From contig JACPVD010000314.1 in assembly GCA_016191895.1 (NCBI GenBank), positions 1-13,329 of the forward strand: 13,329 nt of DNA, written 5' to 3'. Positions 5,621-12,484 of the stretch are shown here, one piece after another (within the stretch, counting starts at the first letter, position 1; each line of letters opens with the position of its first letter). The DNA comes from Chloroflexota bacterium (GTDB lineage Bacteria; Chloroflexota; Anaerolineae; Anaerolineales; Villigracilaceae). The notes beneath the pieces are model-generated. The model was not told the origin of the DNA. It worked only from the letters and a program-made list of their open reading frames with translations, and did no database searches. Position numbers and translations under genes: made by a program.

Positions 5621-7402
5621 ATGATGAAAATTATCAGACCCGGAATTACCTTCGGTATTATCGGAGGCCTGCTAACCTTTCTATTCGGAGGTTGGTCTGT
5701 CGCAGTTATCGGTTGTTTTATGGGGCTTGGACTCGGACTGGGGCTTGCCGGACAATTCGAGCGCAAGAATCCTCTTGAACTTGTCAAATCCGCCCTTCCC
5801 ACCGCGCTAATCGCGGGCGTGATTCTTGTTCTGCTCAGCCTGTATCAAAGCAGCGTCGTTCAAGAAGCAATTGGAAAGCGCCCGACCGCGGAAGAAATCG
5901 TTGCAAAAGGCAACCTGATCGGCTTTTTGGGCGCAGTTGGGTTTTCATTGTTACTCGTTGCCTTGCACAGCCTTCCTGAAAAACAGGAGCAGCAATGGAA
6001 GATCGCGGTTTTGGCGCTGGTGGTGATTACCTTTCCATTTGTCGACCAAGCCTCTGAATTGCGCTGGACTTCGCAAATCATCTTCGCCTTGATCTTTGTC
6101 ATCCTCGGGCTTGGGTTGAACATTGTTGTCGGCTACGCAGGCTTGCTTGACCTGGGGTATGCCGCATTTTTCGCGATCGGGGCCTACACGACAGGCATTC
6201 TCTCGTCTCCTGTCCATAACATCCAATGGAATTTCTGGCTCGTGATCTGGATCGCCGCGGCGATGGCCGCCATATGGGGACTTATTTTAGGCGCCCCAAC
6301 CCTGCCCCTTCGCGGAGATTATCTTGCCATTGTCACGCTTGGCTTTGGCGAGATCGTTCCCGTGCTTTTCAAAAACCTGATCGATGTAACCATCAAAGAA
6401 CCGCTCACCTGCTGGATTTTGCCGATGTTTGGCGCCAATACCACCTGCATTGTTTTCACGGAACATTTCGACGCAACGCTCGGCGAAAAAGGAATCAGCC
6501 CAATCGGGCGGCCAGCCCTTCCATTGATCGCCCATGGGGAACCCGCAGGCGCTGCAATGACAATCAAGATCGTGATCATGCTTGTCGCCATTGCCATCCT
6601 CGGCTACTTGTTCTGGAGGGCGTGGTCTTCCGGGAATCGCAAGCCGGGCGTTATGGCCGGCTTCGCCGGCGCGTTGGCCGCCATTTTTATATTTTTCCTG
6701 CCCATTCCCCGCACCAATAACACAATCATCGATTCTGTACTTGGAATCATTCAACCCGGCGAATTCGAATCAAGCAGGCCAGTCACCTGGTACTTTCTCA
6801 TCATCGGGATCATCCTGCTTTCGATCTTCATCATCCGCCGCCTGCGCGACAGCCGACTTGGCCGCGCGTGGATGGCGATTCGCGAAGACGAACTTGCCGC
6901 GGCGCAAATGGGAATCGACCCGGTCAAAACCAAACTACTGGCCTTCGCCATGGGCGCCACCTTTTCCGGGTTTGCAGGCGCGTTTTATGCCGCCTACATC
7001 CGCGGTATCTTTCCCAGCGTGTTCGATTTCAGCGCGTCGATCATCATCCTGTGCGTGGTTATTCTTGGCGGCATCGGCAATATCAACGGCGTGATCGTCG
7101 GAGGCCTTGTACTGATGACCGCAGACCGCCTCTTCCTGCCGGCCTTGAAGGACTTCCTCGCCGCGTTCCTGAAGACCACCATCCTCCCGTCGATCAGCGA
7201 CCCGGCCGTGCAACTTGCGGTAAAGGATAACGCCAACCCAATCTTATACAGGTTCCTCCTATTCGGGTTGACGCTCGCCATTATGATGGCCGTCCGCCCG
7301 GAGGGATTGATTCCCAACGAGCAAATCCGCGCGGAGCTGCATGAAAAAGAGGCCGTCGCTGAAGTCGAGGCTCCCAAATCCAAAAAAGGAAAAAAGGGAT
7401 AG
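5621..7402 (+). CDS. livM: Branched-chain amino acid-type ABC transporter permease LivM, enlarged
   Basis: A 593-residue permease, the LivH partner; most LivM proteins are about 320-430 residues. The conserved core is split. GLNIVVGYAGLLDLGYAAF (165-183) and RGDYLAIVTLGFGEI (231-245) come first. The ATPase-coupling loop GRAWMAIREDELAAAQMGI (414-432), VILGGIGNINGVIVGG (480-495) and MAVRPEGLIP (556-565) follow later. Extra material is an N-terminal block of about 125 residues with four hydrophobic segments (about 8-23, 25-42, 62-76, 98-117) and an insert of about 120 residues (about 262-385) with two further hydrophobic segments (313-333, 344-363). The C-terminus is a charged Lys-rich tail. No frame break is seen. 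A weak AGAGG precedes the ATG, and livG begins nine bases after the stop. Function in solute translocation is inferred from the family. Confidence 0.93.
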   Translation: MMKIIRPGITFGIIGGLLTFLFGGWSVAVIGCFMGLGLGLGLAGQFERKNPLELVKSALPTALIAGVILVLLSLYQSSVVQEAIGKRPTAEEIVAKGNLIGFLGAVGFSLLLVALHSLPEKQEQQWKIAVLALVVITFPFVDQASELRWTSQIIFALIFVILGLGLNIVVGYAGLLDLGYAAFFAIGAYTTGILSSPVHNIQWNFWLVIWIAAAMAAIWGLILGAPTLPLRGDYLAIVTLGFGEIVPVLFKNLIDVTIKEPLTCWILPMFGANTTCIVFTEHFDATLGEKGISPIGRPALPLIAHGEPAGAAMTIKIVIMLVAIAILGYLFWRAWSSGNRKPGVMAGFAGALAAIFIFFLPIPRTNNTIIDSVLGIIQPGEFESSRPVTWYFLIIGIILLSIFIIRRLRDSRLGRAWMAIREDELAAAQMGIDPVKTKLLAFAMGATFSGFAGAFYAAYIRGIFPSVFDFSASIIILCVVILGGIGNINGVIVGGLVLMTADRLFLPALKDFLAAFLKTTILPSISDPAVQLAVKDNANPILYRFLLFGLTLAIMMAVRPEGLIPNEQIRAELHEKEAVAEVEAPKSKKGKKG

Positions 7403-7411
7403 GAGACTGAC

Positions 7412-8188
7412 ATGCCCCTCTTCGAAGCCAAAGCAATTACCATGACCTTCGGCGGCCTGACCGCCGTCAACAAGGTGCATTTCAATATTGAAAAAGGCAT
7501 GATCGCCAGCGTGATCGGCCCGAACGGCGCAGGCAAAACCACCTTCTTCAACACCATCACCCGCGTCTACACTCCCACGAGCGGCGAAATGACCTTCGAT
7601 GGCAAGGATCTTGCCGGCCTGCGTCCCTTCGACATCACCGCCCTCGGCATTGCCCGCACCTTTCAAAACATCCGCCTGTTCGCGAATATGTCGGCCATTG
7701 AAAATGTGCTGGTCGGCGAACACTGCCGGTTGACATCCAACCTGGTGGGTCAAATTCTTCATACGCCTGCCACCCTGAAAGAAGAAGCGGAGGCCCGCGC
7801 CCGCGCACTCGACATGCTCGAATTCGTCGGTTTGCGCCGCAGCGACGCCGACGTGACCGCGAAAAACCTTTCCTACGGCCTCCAGCGCAGGCTTGAAATC
7901 GCCCGCGCCCTCGCATCCAAACCCAAACTCCTGCTTTTGGATGAGCCGACCGCCGGCATGAATCCCAACGAAACCATCGACCTGACCAATTTCATCCAGC
8001 GTCTGCGCAAGGAACTCGACCTGACCATCCTGTTGATCGAGCACCACATGCGCGTCGTCATGGCGATCTCAGCCCGCGTCTCTGTGCTGGATTACGGCGA
8101 AAAGATTGCGGAAGGCACTCCCGCCGAGGTGCAAAAGAACGAACGCGTGATCGAAGCCTATCTCGGCAAAGGCACGTCCACCAAATAA
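7412..8188 (+). CDS. livG: Branched-chain amino acid-type ABC transporter ATP-binding protein LivG
   Basis: A 258-residue ABC ATPase of normal LivG length. It has Walker A GPNGAGKTT (36-44), a Q-loop at RTFQNIRLF (82-90), an ABC signature LSYGLQRRLEIARAL (153-167) in which the usual LSYGQQ is LSYGLQ, Walker B LLLLDEPTAGMN (173-184), and an H-loop at LLIEHHM (207-213). The C-terminal EAYLG (248-252) is the typical LivG tail. AGGAGA precedes the ATG at normal spacing. It pairs with LivF on the cytoplasmic face of LivH/LivM to power uptake by ATP hydrolysis. It sits nine bases after livM and 15 before livF, in one operon. Confidence 0.97.
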   Translation: MPLFEAKAITMTFGGLTAVNKVHFNIEKGMIASVIGPNGAGKTTFFNTITRVYTPTSGEMTFDGKDLAGLRPFDITALGIARTFQNIRLFANMSAIENVLVGEHCRLTSNLVGQILHTPATLKEEAEARARALDMLEFVGLRRSDADVTAKNLSYGLQRRLEIARALASKPKLLLLDEPTAGMNPNETIDLTNFIQRLRKELDLTILLIEHHMRVVMAISARVSVLDYGEKIAEGTPAEVQKNERVIEAYLGKGTSTK

Positions 8189-8203
8189 CGGGCGAGGACC
8201 ACA

Positions 8204-8911
8204 ATGCTTGAACTAAAAGATGTCAACACTTACTACGGTAACATTCACGCCCTGAAGGGAATCTCGCTCACCGTCAACGACGGCGAGATCGTCACGCTGA
8301 TCGGTTCGAACGGTGCGGGCAAAAGCACAACCCTGCGCACCATTCAGGGATTGATCAAGCCGCGCTCCGGTTCGGTTGTGTTGGACGGCGTCGAACTCCA
8401 AAAACTTCCCGCGCATGAAGTTGCCACCCTCGGCGTTGCCCAAAGCCCCGAAGGCCGCATGATCTTCCCACGCATGACCGTGTTGGAAAATCTTGAAATG
8501 GGCGCGTATGTTCGCAGGGATCTTTCCAGTTTCCAGAACGATCTCGAACATGCCTTTACCCTGTTTCCCCGCTTGAAGGAACGTATTTCGCAAAAAGGCG
8601 GAACCCTTTCCGGCGGCGAACAGCAAATGCTTGCCATGGCGCGCGCAATGATGGCGAAACCAAAAATCCTCCTGCTCGACGAGCCCTCCATGGGACTTGC
8701 GCCGATCCTGGTCGAATTGATCTTCGACATCATCAAAAAACTAAACCAGGAGGGAACCACCATCCTGCTTGTGGAGCAAAACGCGCTCATGGCGCTCTCC
8801 ATTGCCCATCGCGGGTATGTTCTCCAAACCGGCGAAGTGGTCCTTGCGGACAAGGCCGAAAAACTGTTGAAAGACCCCATGGTGCAAAAGACCTATCTCG
8901 GCGTTGAATAA
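8204..8911 (+). CDS. livF: Branched-chain amino acid-type ABC transporter ATP-binding protein LivF
   Basis: A 235-residue ABC ATPase of standard LivF length. It has Walker A GSNGAGKST (34-42), the LivF hallmark PEGRMIFPRMTVLENLEMG (82-100), an ABC signature LSGGEQQMLAMARAM (135-149), Walker B ILLLDEPSMGLAP (155-167) and the LivF-type switch VEQN (190-193), with Gln where other ABC proteins have His. The C-terminal KTYLGVE is typical. CGAGGACC precedes the ATG. It forms the heterodimeric motor with LivG. It is the last gene of the transporter operon; a hairpin (8927-8945) and a strong terminator (8976-9012) follow. Confidence 0.97.
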   Translation: MLELKDVNTYYGNIHALKGISLTVNDGEIVTLIGSNGAGKSTTLRTIQGLIKPRSGSVVLDGVELQKLPAHEVATLGVAQSPEGRMIFPRMTVLENLEMGAYVRRDLSSFQNDLEHAFTLFPRLKERISQKGGTLSGGEQQMLAMARAMMAKPKILLLDEPSMGLAPILVELIFDIIKKLNQEGTTILLVEQNALMALSIAHRGYVLQTGEVVLADKAEKLLKDPMVQKTYLGVE

Positions 8912-8926
8912 GCCCTTTTACAGAGT

Positions 8927-8945
8927 CCAACGTCTCCGGCGTTGG
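8927..8945. repeat. Short palindrome between livF and its terminator
   Basis: CCAACGTC (8927-8934) pairs with GGCGTTGG (8938-8945), eight pairs with one T-G, across a three-base loop. No T-run follows, so it is not itself a terminator. It may be another interspersed palindromic repeat or a 3'-end stabiliser for the livF mRNA. Confidence 0.45.
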
Positions 8946-8975
8946 GTGCGAAGCCAGGCAACTTTGCGCTCCCAG

Positions 8976-9012
8976 AAACCCGTTTTCCGCAATGCGCGAA
9001 AGCGGGTTTTTT
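8976..9012 (+). terminator. Intrinsic terminator of the Liv operon
   Basis: The outer stem 8976-8987 pairs with 8998-9009 over 12 pairs (AAACCCG/CGGGTTT core plus TTTC/GAAA, with one T-G). It continues through a one-base bulge (C8997) into CGC/GCG around an AAT loop. Six T residues (9007-9012) complete it. The A-rich left flank is consistent with some bidirectional action. It separates the transporter operon from the FAD oxidoreductase gene. Confidence 0.88.
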
Positions 9013-9085
9013 CTGCACACTATCGCACAAACGCAACAGTCTTGTGGATAATTTGATAAACAGAAAAACGATTTTTTCCTAAACC

Positions 9086-10240
9086 ATGAACCTGCCAACC
9101 ATAGCAGATATTGTCATCATCGGCGGCGGCGTGATGGGTGCAAGCGCGGCCTATCATCTTGCCCGGCGCGGATTAAAGAATATCGTCCTGCTCGAAAAGG
9201 AACCATTCTTCGGGCAGGGCGCCACAGGCCGGTGCGCGGGCGGCGTGCGTTATCAATTCTCCACCGAAGTCAATATCCGGCTTTCGCTGGCAAGCCTGCC
9301 GATGTTCGAACGGTTCAAGGACGAGATCGGACAGGATGTGAACTACCGTCCATGCGGGTATCTGATCGTCGCGACAAACCACAAAGATGCCAATACCTTT
9401 CTTCGCAATGTCGATTTGCAAAACAGACTCGGCGTGCCAACTCAATTTCTAAGCGGGGATGAAGTTCGGACGCGATTGCCGCTGATGAAATTCGACGATG
9501 CCGTCGCGGGCACGTTCAACCAAAAAGACGGCACGGTCGACCCAAACAGCGTGGTGATGGGATATGTCGGCGCGGCGCAACGATTGGGAGTAAAAACCTT
9601 TACGGGCGTGGAATTAACCGGGATCGATCTGCGGAGAGACAAGGTCGAAGGTGTGCAAACAAACACCGGCGGAATCAAGACGCGCATGCTGTTGAATGCG
9701 GCGGGGCCATGGGCGGGTCAAATCGGACAGATGGCCGGGTCCCGCATCCCGATCCTTCCCGTCCGCCGGCAGATATTCACCACAAACCCGCTGAAGGATA
9801 TTCCCGATGATTTTCCATTTGTCATTGATTTTGCGCAATCGCTTTATTTTCATCGCGAAGGCGAAGGATTGCTGGTTGGGATGAGCAACCAAAAAGAAAC
9901 GCCCGGCTTCGATCAAAGCGTGGACGAGAATTTTGAATTGATCAATTTCGAAGCGGCGATTGCGCGAATACCCCTGCTCGAAACGGCGCGGAGGGCTTCG
10001 CATTGGGCGGGCTTGTACGAAGTGACGCCCGACGCGCACCCGATCTATGGCGCGACGAATATCACGGGCTTTTATATATGCGCCGGGTTTTCGGGACACG
10101 GTTTTATGCATGGGCCGATCTCGGGAAAGTTGATGAGCGAATTTATCCTGGATGGAAAATTTTCCAGCGTGGATGTTTCCATGCTCGACCTGAACCGCTT
10201 CGAGGAAGGGCGTTTGATTCGAGAGTACAATGTAGTTTAA
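9086..10240 (+). CDS. FAD-dependent oxidoreductase, DAO family (sarcosine oxidase beta / glycine oxidase-like)
   Basis: A 384-residue flavoenzyme of the D-amino-acid-oxidase superfamily (PF01266). The N-terminal Rossmann motif IIGGGVMGASAAYHLA (11-26) binds the FAD ADP moiety and ends in the acidic LLEKE (35-39). GATGRCAGGVRYQF (45-58) is the flavin-contact motif common to sarcosine oxidase and dimethylglycine dehydrogenase relatives. NAAGPWA is the second FAD motif, and the C-terminal TPDAHPIYG ... GFYICAGFSGHGFMHGP closes the flavin site. Such enzymes oxidise secondary or primary amines of small amino acids. The substrate and electron acceptor (oxygen or an electron-transfer chain) are not readable. 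ATG 9086 has no Shine-Dalgarno sequence. Its position just after an amino-acid-type ABC importer suggests catabolism of the imported compound, but a strong terminator separates the two. Confidence 0.88.
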   Translation: MNLPTIADIVIIGGGVMGASAAYHLARRGLKNIVLLEKEPFFGQGATGRCAGGVRYQFSTEVNIRLSLASLPMFERFKDEIGQDVNYRPCGYLIVATNHKDANTFLRNVDLQNRLGVPTQFLSGDEVRTRLPLMKFDDAVAGTFNQKDGTVDPNSVVMGYVGAAQRLGVKTFTGVELTGIDLRRDKVEGVQTNTGGIKTRMLLNAAGPWAGQIGQMAGSRIPILPVRRQIFTTNPLKDIPDDFPFVIDFAQSLYFHREGEGLLVGMSNQKETPGFDQSVDENFELINFEAAIARIPLLETARRASHWAGLYEVTPDAHPIYGATNITGFYICAGFSGHGFMHGPISGKLMSEFILDGKFSSVDVSMLDLNRFEEGRLIREYNVV

Positions 10241-10277
10241 TTACGCGCTGAGCAGGCGGTTGAGTTTATCGAAACCA

Positions 10278-10370
10278 AGTCGAAGCGCATCAATGAAGGC
10301 ATCCTTCGACTATGCTCAGGACGAGCCTTCGACTACGCTCAGGACGAGCATTCGACACGCCCAGGACGGA
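10278..10370. repeat. Tandem 22-23-bp repeats with an upstream inverted copy
   Basis: Three head-to-tail copies of a CCTTCGACTAYGCTCAGGAC-type unit occupy 10303-10325, 10326-10348 and a degenerate 10349-10370. The first two differ at one base in 23 (T/C), while the third lacks one base and has substitutions. An inverted fragment, AGTCGAAG (10278-10285), is complementary to CTTCGACT (10304-10311) across 18 bases and can form a hairpin. The unit resembles a dispersed intergenic repeat seen in Chloroflexota genomes (recalled, not searched). It fills most of the gap upstream of cinA and leaves the frame open upstream of the true start, so it can be mistaken for a protein N-terminus. Confidence 0.8.
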
Positions 10371-10379
10371 CAACAGTTT

Positions 10380-11504
10380 ATGACATCAGCAGAGATCATC
10401 ACCATCGGCACGGAAATACTGCTCGGCGAAATCGTGGACACAAACACGCGTCACATCGCCCGAACCTTGCGCGGCCTCGGCGTGGATTTGTATCGCACCA
10501 TCACCATCGGCGATAACGAAGATCGCATCGCGGGCGCGATTCGCAATTCGATGGAACGCGCGGATATCGTCATCACCACCGGCGGACTCGGCCCCACCGT
10601 CGACGATCCCACGCGCGAAGCGGTTGCAAAAGCCGTCGGTGTGGAAACTGAATTCCGCGAAGATCTATGGGAACAGGTGGTGGCGGCCATTTCCCGTTAC
10701 GGGCGCAAGCCATCGGAGAATCAAAAACGACAGGCCTATGTTCCGAAGGGGTCGATCGGCATTCCAAATCCCGTCGGCACTGCGCCATGCTTCATTGTCG
10801 AAACAAATCGCAACGCCGTCCTCGCCCTGCCCGGCGTTCCCAGCGAAATGGAACACATCCTGCACGAGTCGATGATTCCATATTTGCAGAAACGCTTCGA
10901 CCTCAACGAGGTTATCAAGGTGCGCATTCTCCATTGCGCCGGGCTTGGCGAAGGCATGATCGATGAAAGAATTGCGGATCTTGAATTGTTGAGCAACCCC
11001 ACGGTCGGCCTCGCCGCGCATACCGGCATTGTGGATGTGCGTATCGCCGCAAAAGCCAAAAATGAAAACGACGCGAACGCCATGATCGCGGAAGTTGAAT
11101 CGCAGGTGCGCGAGCGGCTTGGCGGCATCGTCTTCGGCGCAGATGAAGACCGGCTCGAAGCCGTCACATTGGATTTGATCGCCAAACGCGGCTGGACTTT
11201 GACCGCGATCGAATCGGGACTCGACGGAATTCTCGCGCGAAAGATTCCCGGCGCATCCTCCCTTAATCTGACGCCTGATTCGTTGACCCAGGCTTTACGC
11301 GCCGCCCAAGCCGACTCGCAAGCCGACGTGGCATTGGGCATTTATGCAAACGTCGGGGAACGTTTCGCCGAAATAGCGCTGATCACGCCGCGCGGCGAAA
11401 AGACTCACCGCATCACGTATGGCGGCCCGCCGCGCAGTTTTCCGTATTGGACAATGTATCTTGCCATTAATTGGATTCGCACAACCTTCGAGGAAATGAA
11501 TTAA
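10380..11504 (+). CDS. cinA: CinA family protein with intact MoCF domain and degenerate C-terminal domain
   Basis: A 374-residue CinA (COG1058) protein. The N-terminal MoCF/molybdopterin-binding-like domain, a pyrophosphatase acting on ADP-ribose/NAD-type substrates in characterised CinA, is well preserved: IITIGTEILLGEIVDTN (6-22), TTGGLGPTVDDPTRE (66-80), SENQKRQAYVPKG (112-124) and LALPGVPSEME (148-158). A middle domain (about 175-250) carries the RILHCAGLGEGMIDERI segment. The C-terminal NMN-deamidase (PncC) domain is short and degenerate: the TAESCTGG catalytic-serine motif is replaced by TAIESGLDG (275-283), and the GIAGPGG-type motif is absent. The protein is about 40 residues shorter than the usual 410-420. 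ATG 10380 is chosen because upstream in-frame codons are translated tandem repeat. GGACGGA nearby is a weak ribosome site. The stop overlaps the next ATG (TAATG). Confidence 0.92.
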   Translation: MTSAEIITIGTEILLGEIVDTNTRHIARTLRGLGVDLYRTITIGDNEDRIAGAIRNSMERADIVITTGGLGPTVDDPTREAVAKAVGVETEFREDLWEQVVAAISRYGRKPSENQKRQAYVPKGSIGIPNPVGTAPCFIVETNRNAVLALPGVPSEMEHILHESMIPYLQKRFDLNEVIKVRILHCAGLGEGMIDERIADLELLSNPTVGLAAHTGIVDVRIAAKAKNENDANAMIAEVESQVRERLGGIVFGADEDRLEAVTLDLIAKRGWTLTAIESGLDGILARKIPGASSLNLTPDSLTQALRAAQADSQADVALGIYANVGERFAEIALITPRGEKTHRITYGGPPRSFPYWTMYLAINWIRTTFEEMN

Positions 11505-12475
11505 TGCCCGCGCCGACACAACCGAAGGAATCAATCTGGGTTGCGCTGGCGTGGGGATTGAACATGGTTGGGTTGGGCGGCATTGCCGTTGTCGTGATCG
11601 CTTACGCCGTGATTCAAACTGCGTCCGCCGCGCCGGCCATTCAGCCGGTTTCCACAGCCGCGCTTCCGGTCACCTTCACGCCGGGTCCGCAGTCACTGTA
11701 CCTGCCAACCATCACCCCCAATCCACGTTCCACTTTGATCGTGGCGCAGACACCCACGCCGTTTTTCCTCGCCGGCGATTCGCACGCCATTGTGATCGGC
11801 TATTCAGTTTCAGGACGCCCCATCGAAGTGTATGTCTTTGGCAACGGCGAACGCCAACGAATGATCGTGGCCGGCATTCACGGCGGCTATGAATGGAACA
11901 CCATCGCGCTTGCCGATGAATTAATCCGCCACATTCATGACAACCCGGAAGTCATTCCCACCGACGTGACGCTCTACATCCTGCGCAACCTCAACCCCGA
12001 CGGCGACGCACGCGATCACGGATATGATGGCCGCGTCAACGATCACGGCGTCGACTTGAACCGAAACTTCCCCACCAACTGGGCCAGGGAATGGGATCGC
12101 GACGGATGCTGGAACTACGGCCCCACCACCGGCGGCACGGGACCCGCGTCCGAGCCGGAGGCACGCGCACTGGTCGCATTTTTGCAATCGCATAACATCG
12201 AAACCCTGATCAGTTATCATAGCGCCGCGCTGGGGGTCTTCCCCGGTGGCGAACCCTGGGACGACGAATCCACTGAATTTGCCGAAGCCCTCGCGGATGT
12301 GACCGATTATCCCTTCCCTCCCGTCGACCTCGGATGCGTCTTCACCGGCACCCTCGCCGATTACGCGGTGGAACTCGGGGCGGTCTCTGTGGATATGGAA
12401 CTTTCCACGCACACGCAAACCGACTTCAAACGAAACCTGAAAGCGCTGGATGTGCTGTTGAATTGGGGAAGATAA
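11504..12475 (+). CDS. Membrane-anchored M14 family zinc carboxypeptidase
   Basis: A 323-residue M14 peptidase. An N-terminal hydrophobic segment (about residues 12-40, uncleaved anchor or signal) and a Pro/Thr-rich linker (about 45-90) place the enzyme outside the membrane. The catalytic domain (about 97-320) has AGIHGGYEWN (zinc-ligand motif, His126 and Glu130), RNLNPDGDAR (161-170), GVDLNRNFP (182-190, substrate-carboxylate Asn/Arg), SEPEARAL, the third zinc ligand His239 in ISYHSAALG, and the general-base Glu299 in VDMEL. The first motif is HxxxE rather than the usual HxxE. Two cysteines (202, 278) could form a disulfide. It trims C-terminal residues from peptides or peptidoglycan stems; the substrate is not evident. 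ATG 11504 overlaps the cinA stop by one base, with AGGA nine bases upstream, so translation is probably coupled. Confidence 0.88.
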   Translation: MPAPTQPKESIWVALAWGLNMVGLGGIAVVVIAYAVIQTASAAPAIQPVSTAALPVTFTPGPQSLYLPTITPNPRSTLIVAQTPTPFFLAGDSHAIVIGYSVSGRPIEVYVFGNGERQRMIVAGIHGGYEWNTIALADELIRHIHDNPEVIPTDVTLYILRNLNPDGDARDHGYDGRVNDHGVDLNRNFPTNWAREWDRDGCWNYGPTTGGTGPASEPEARALVAFLQSHNIETLISYHSAALGVFPGGEPWDDESTEFAEALADVTDYPFPPVDLGCVFTGTLADYAVELGAVSVDMELSTHTQTDFKRNLKALDVLLNWGR

Positions 12476-12484
12476 GGAGATCGA

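Noticed and set aside
10278..10370. CRISPR array from the repeated 23-mers
   Set aside because: Copies are directly adjacent with no spacers, and no cas genes are near.
10260..10379. 40-residue N-terminal extension of CinA
   Set aside because: It is the translated tandem repeat. The conserved CinA domain begins right after ATG 10380.
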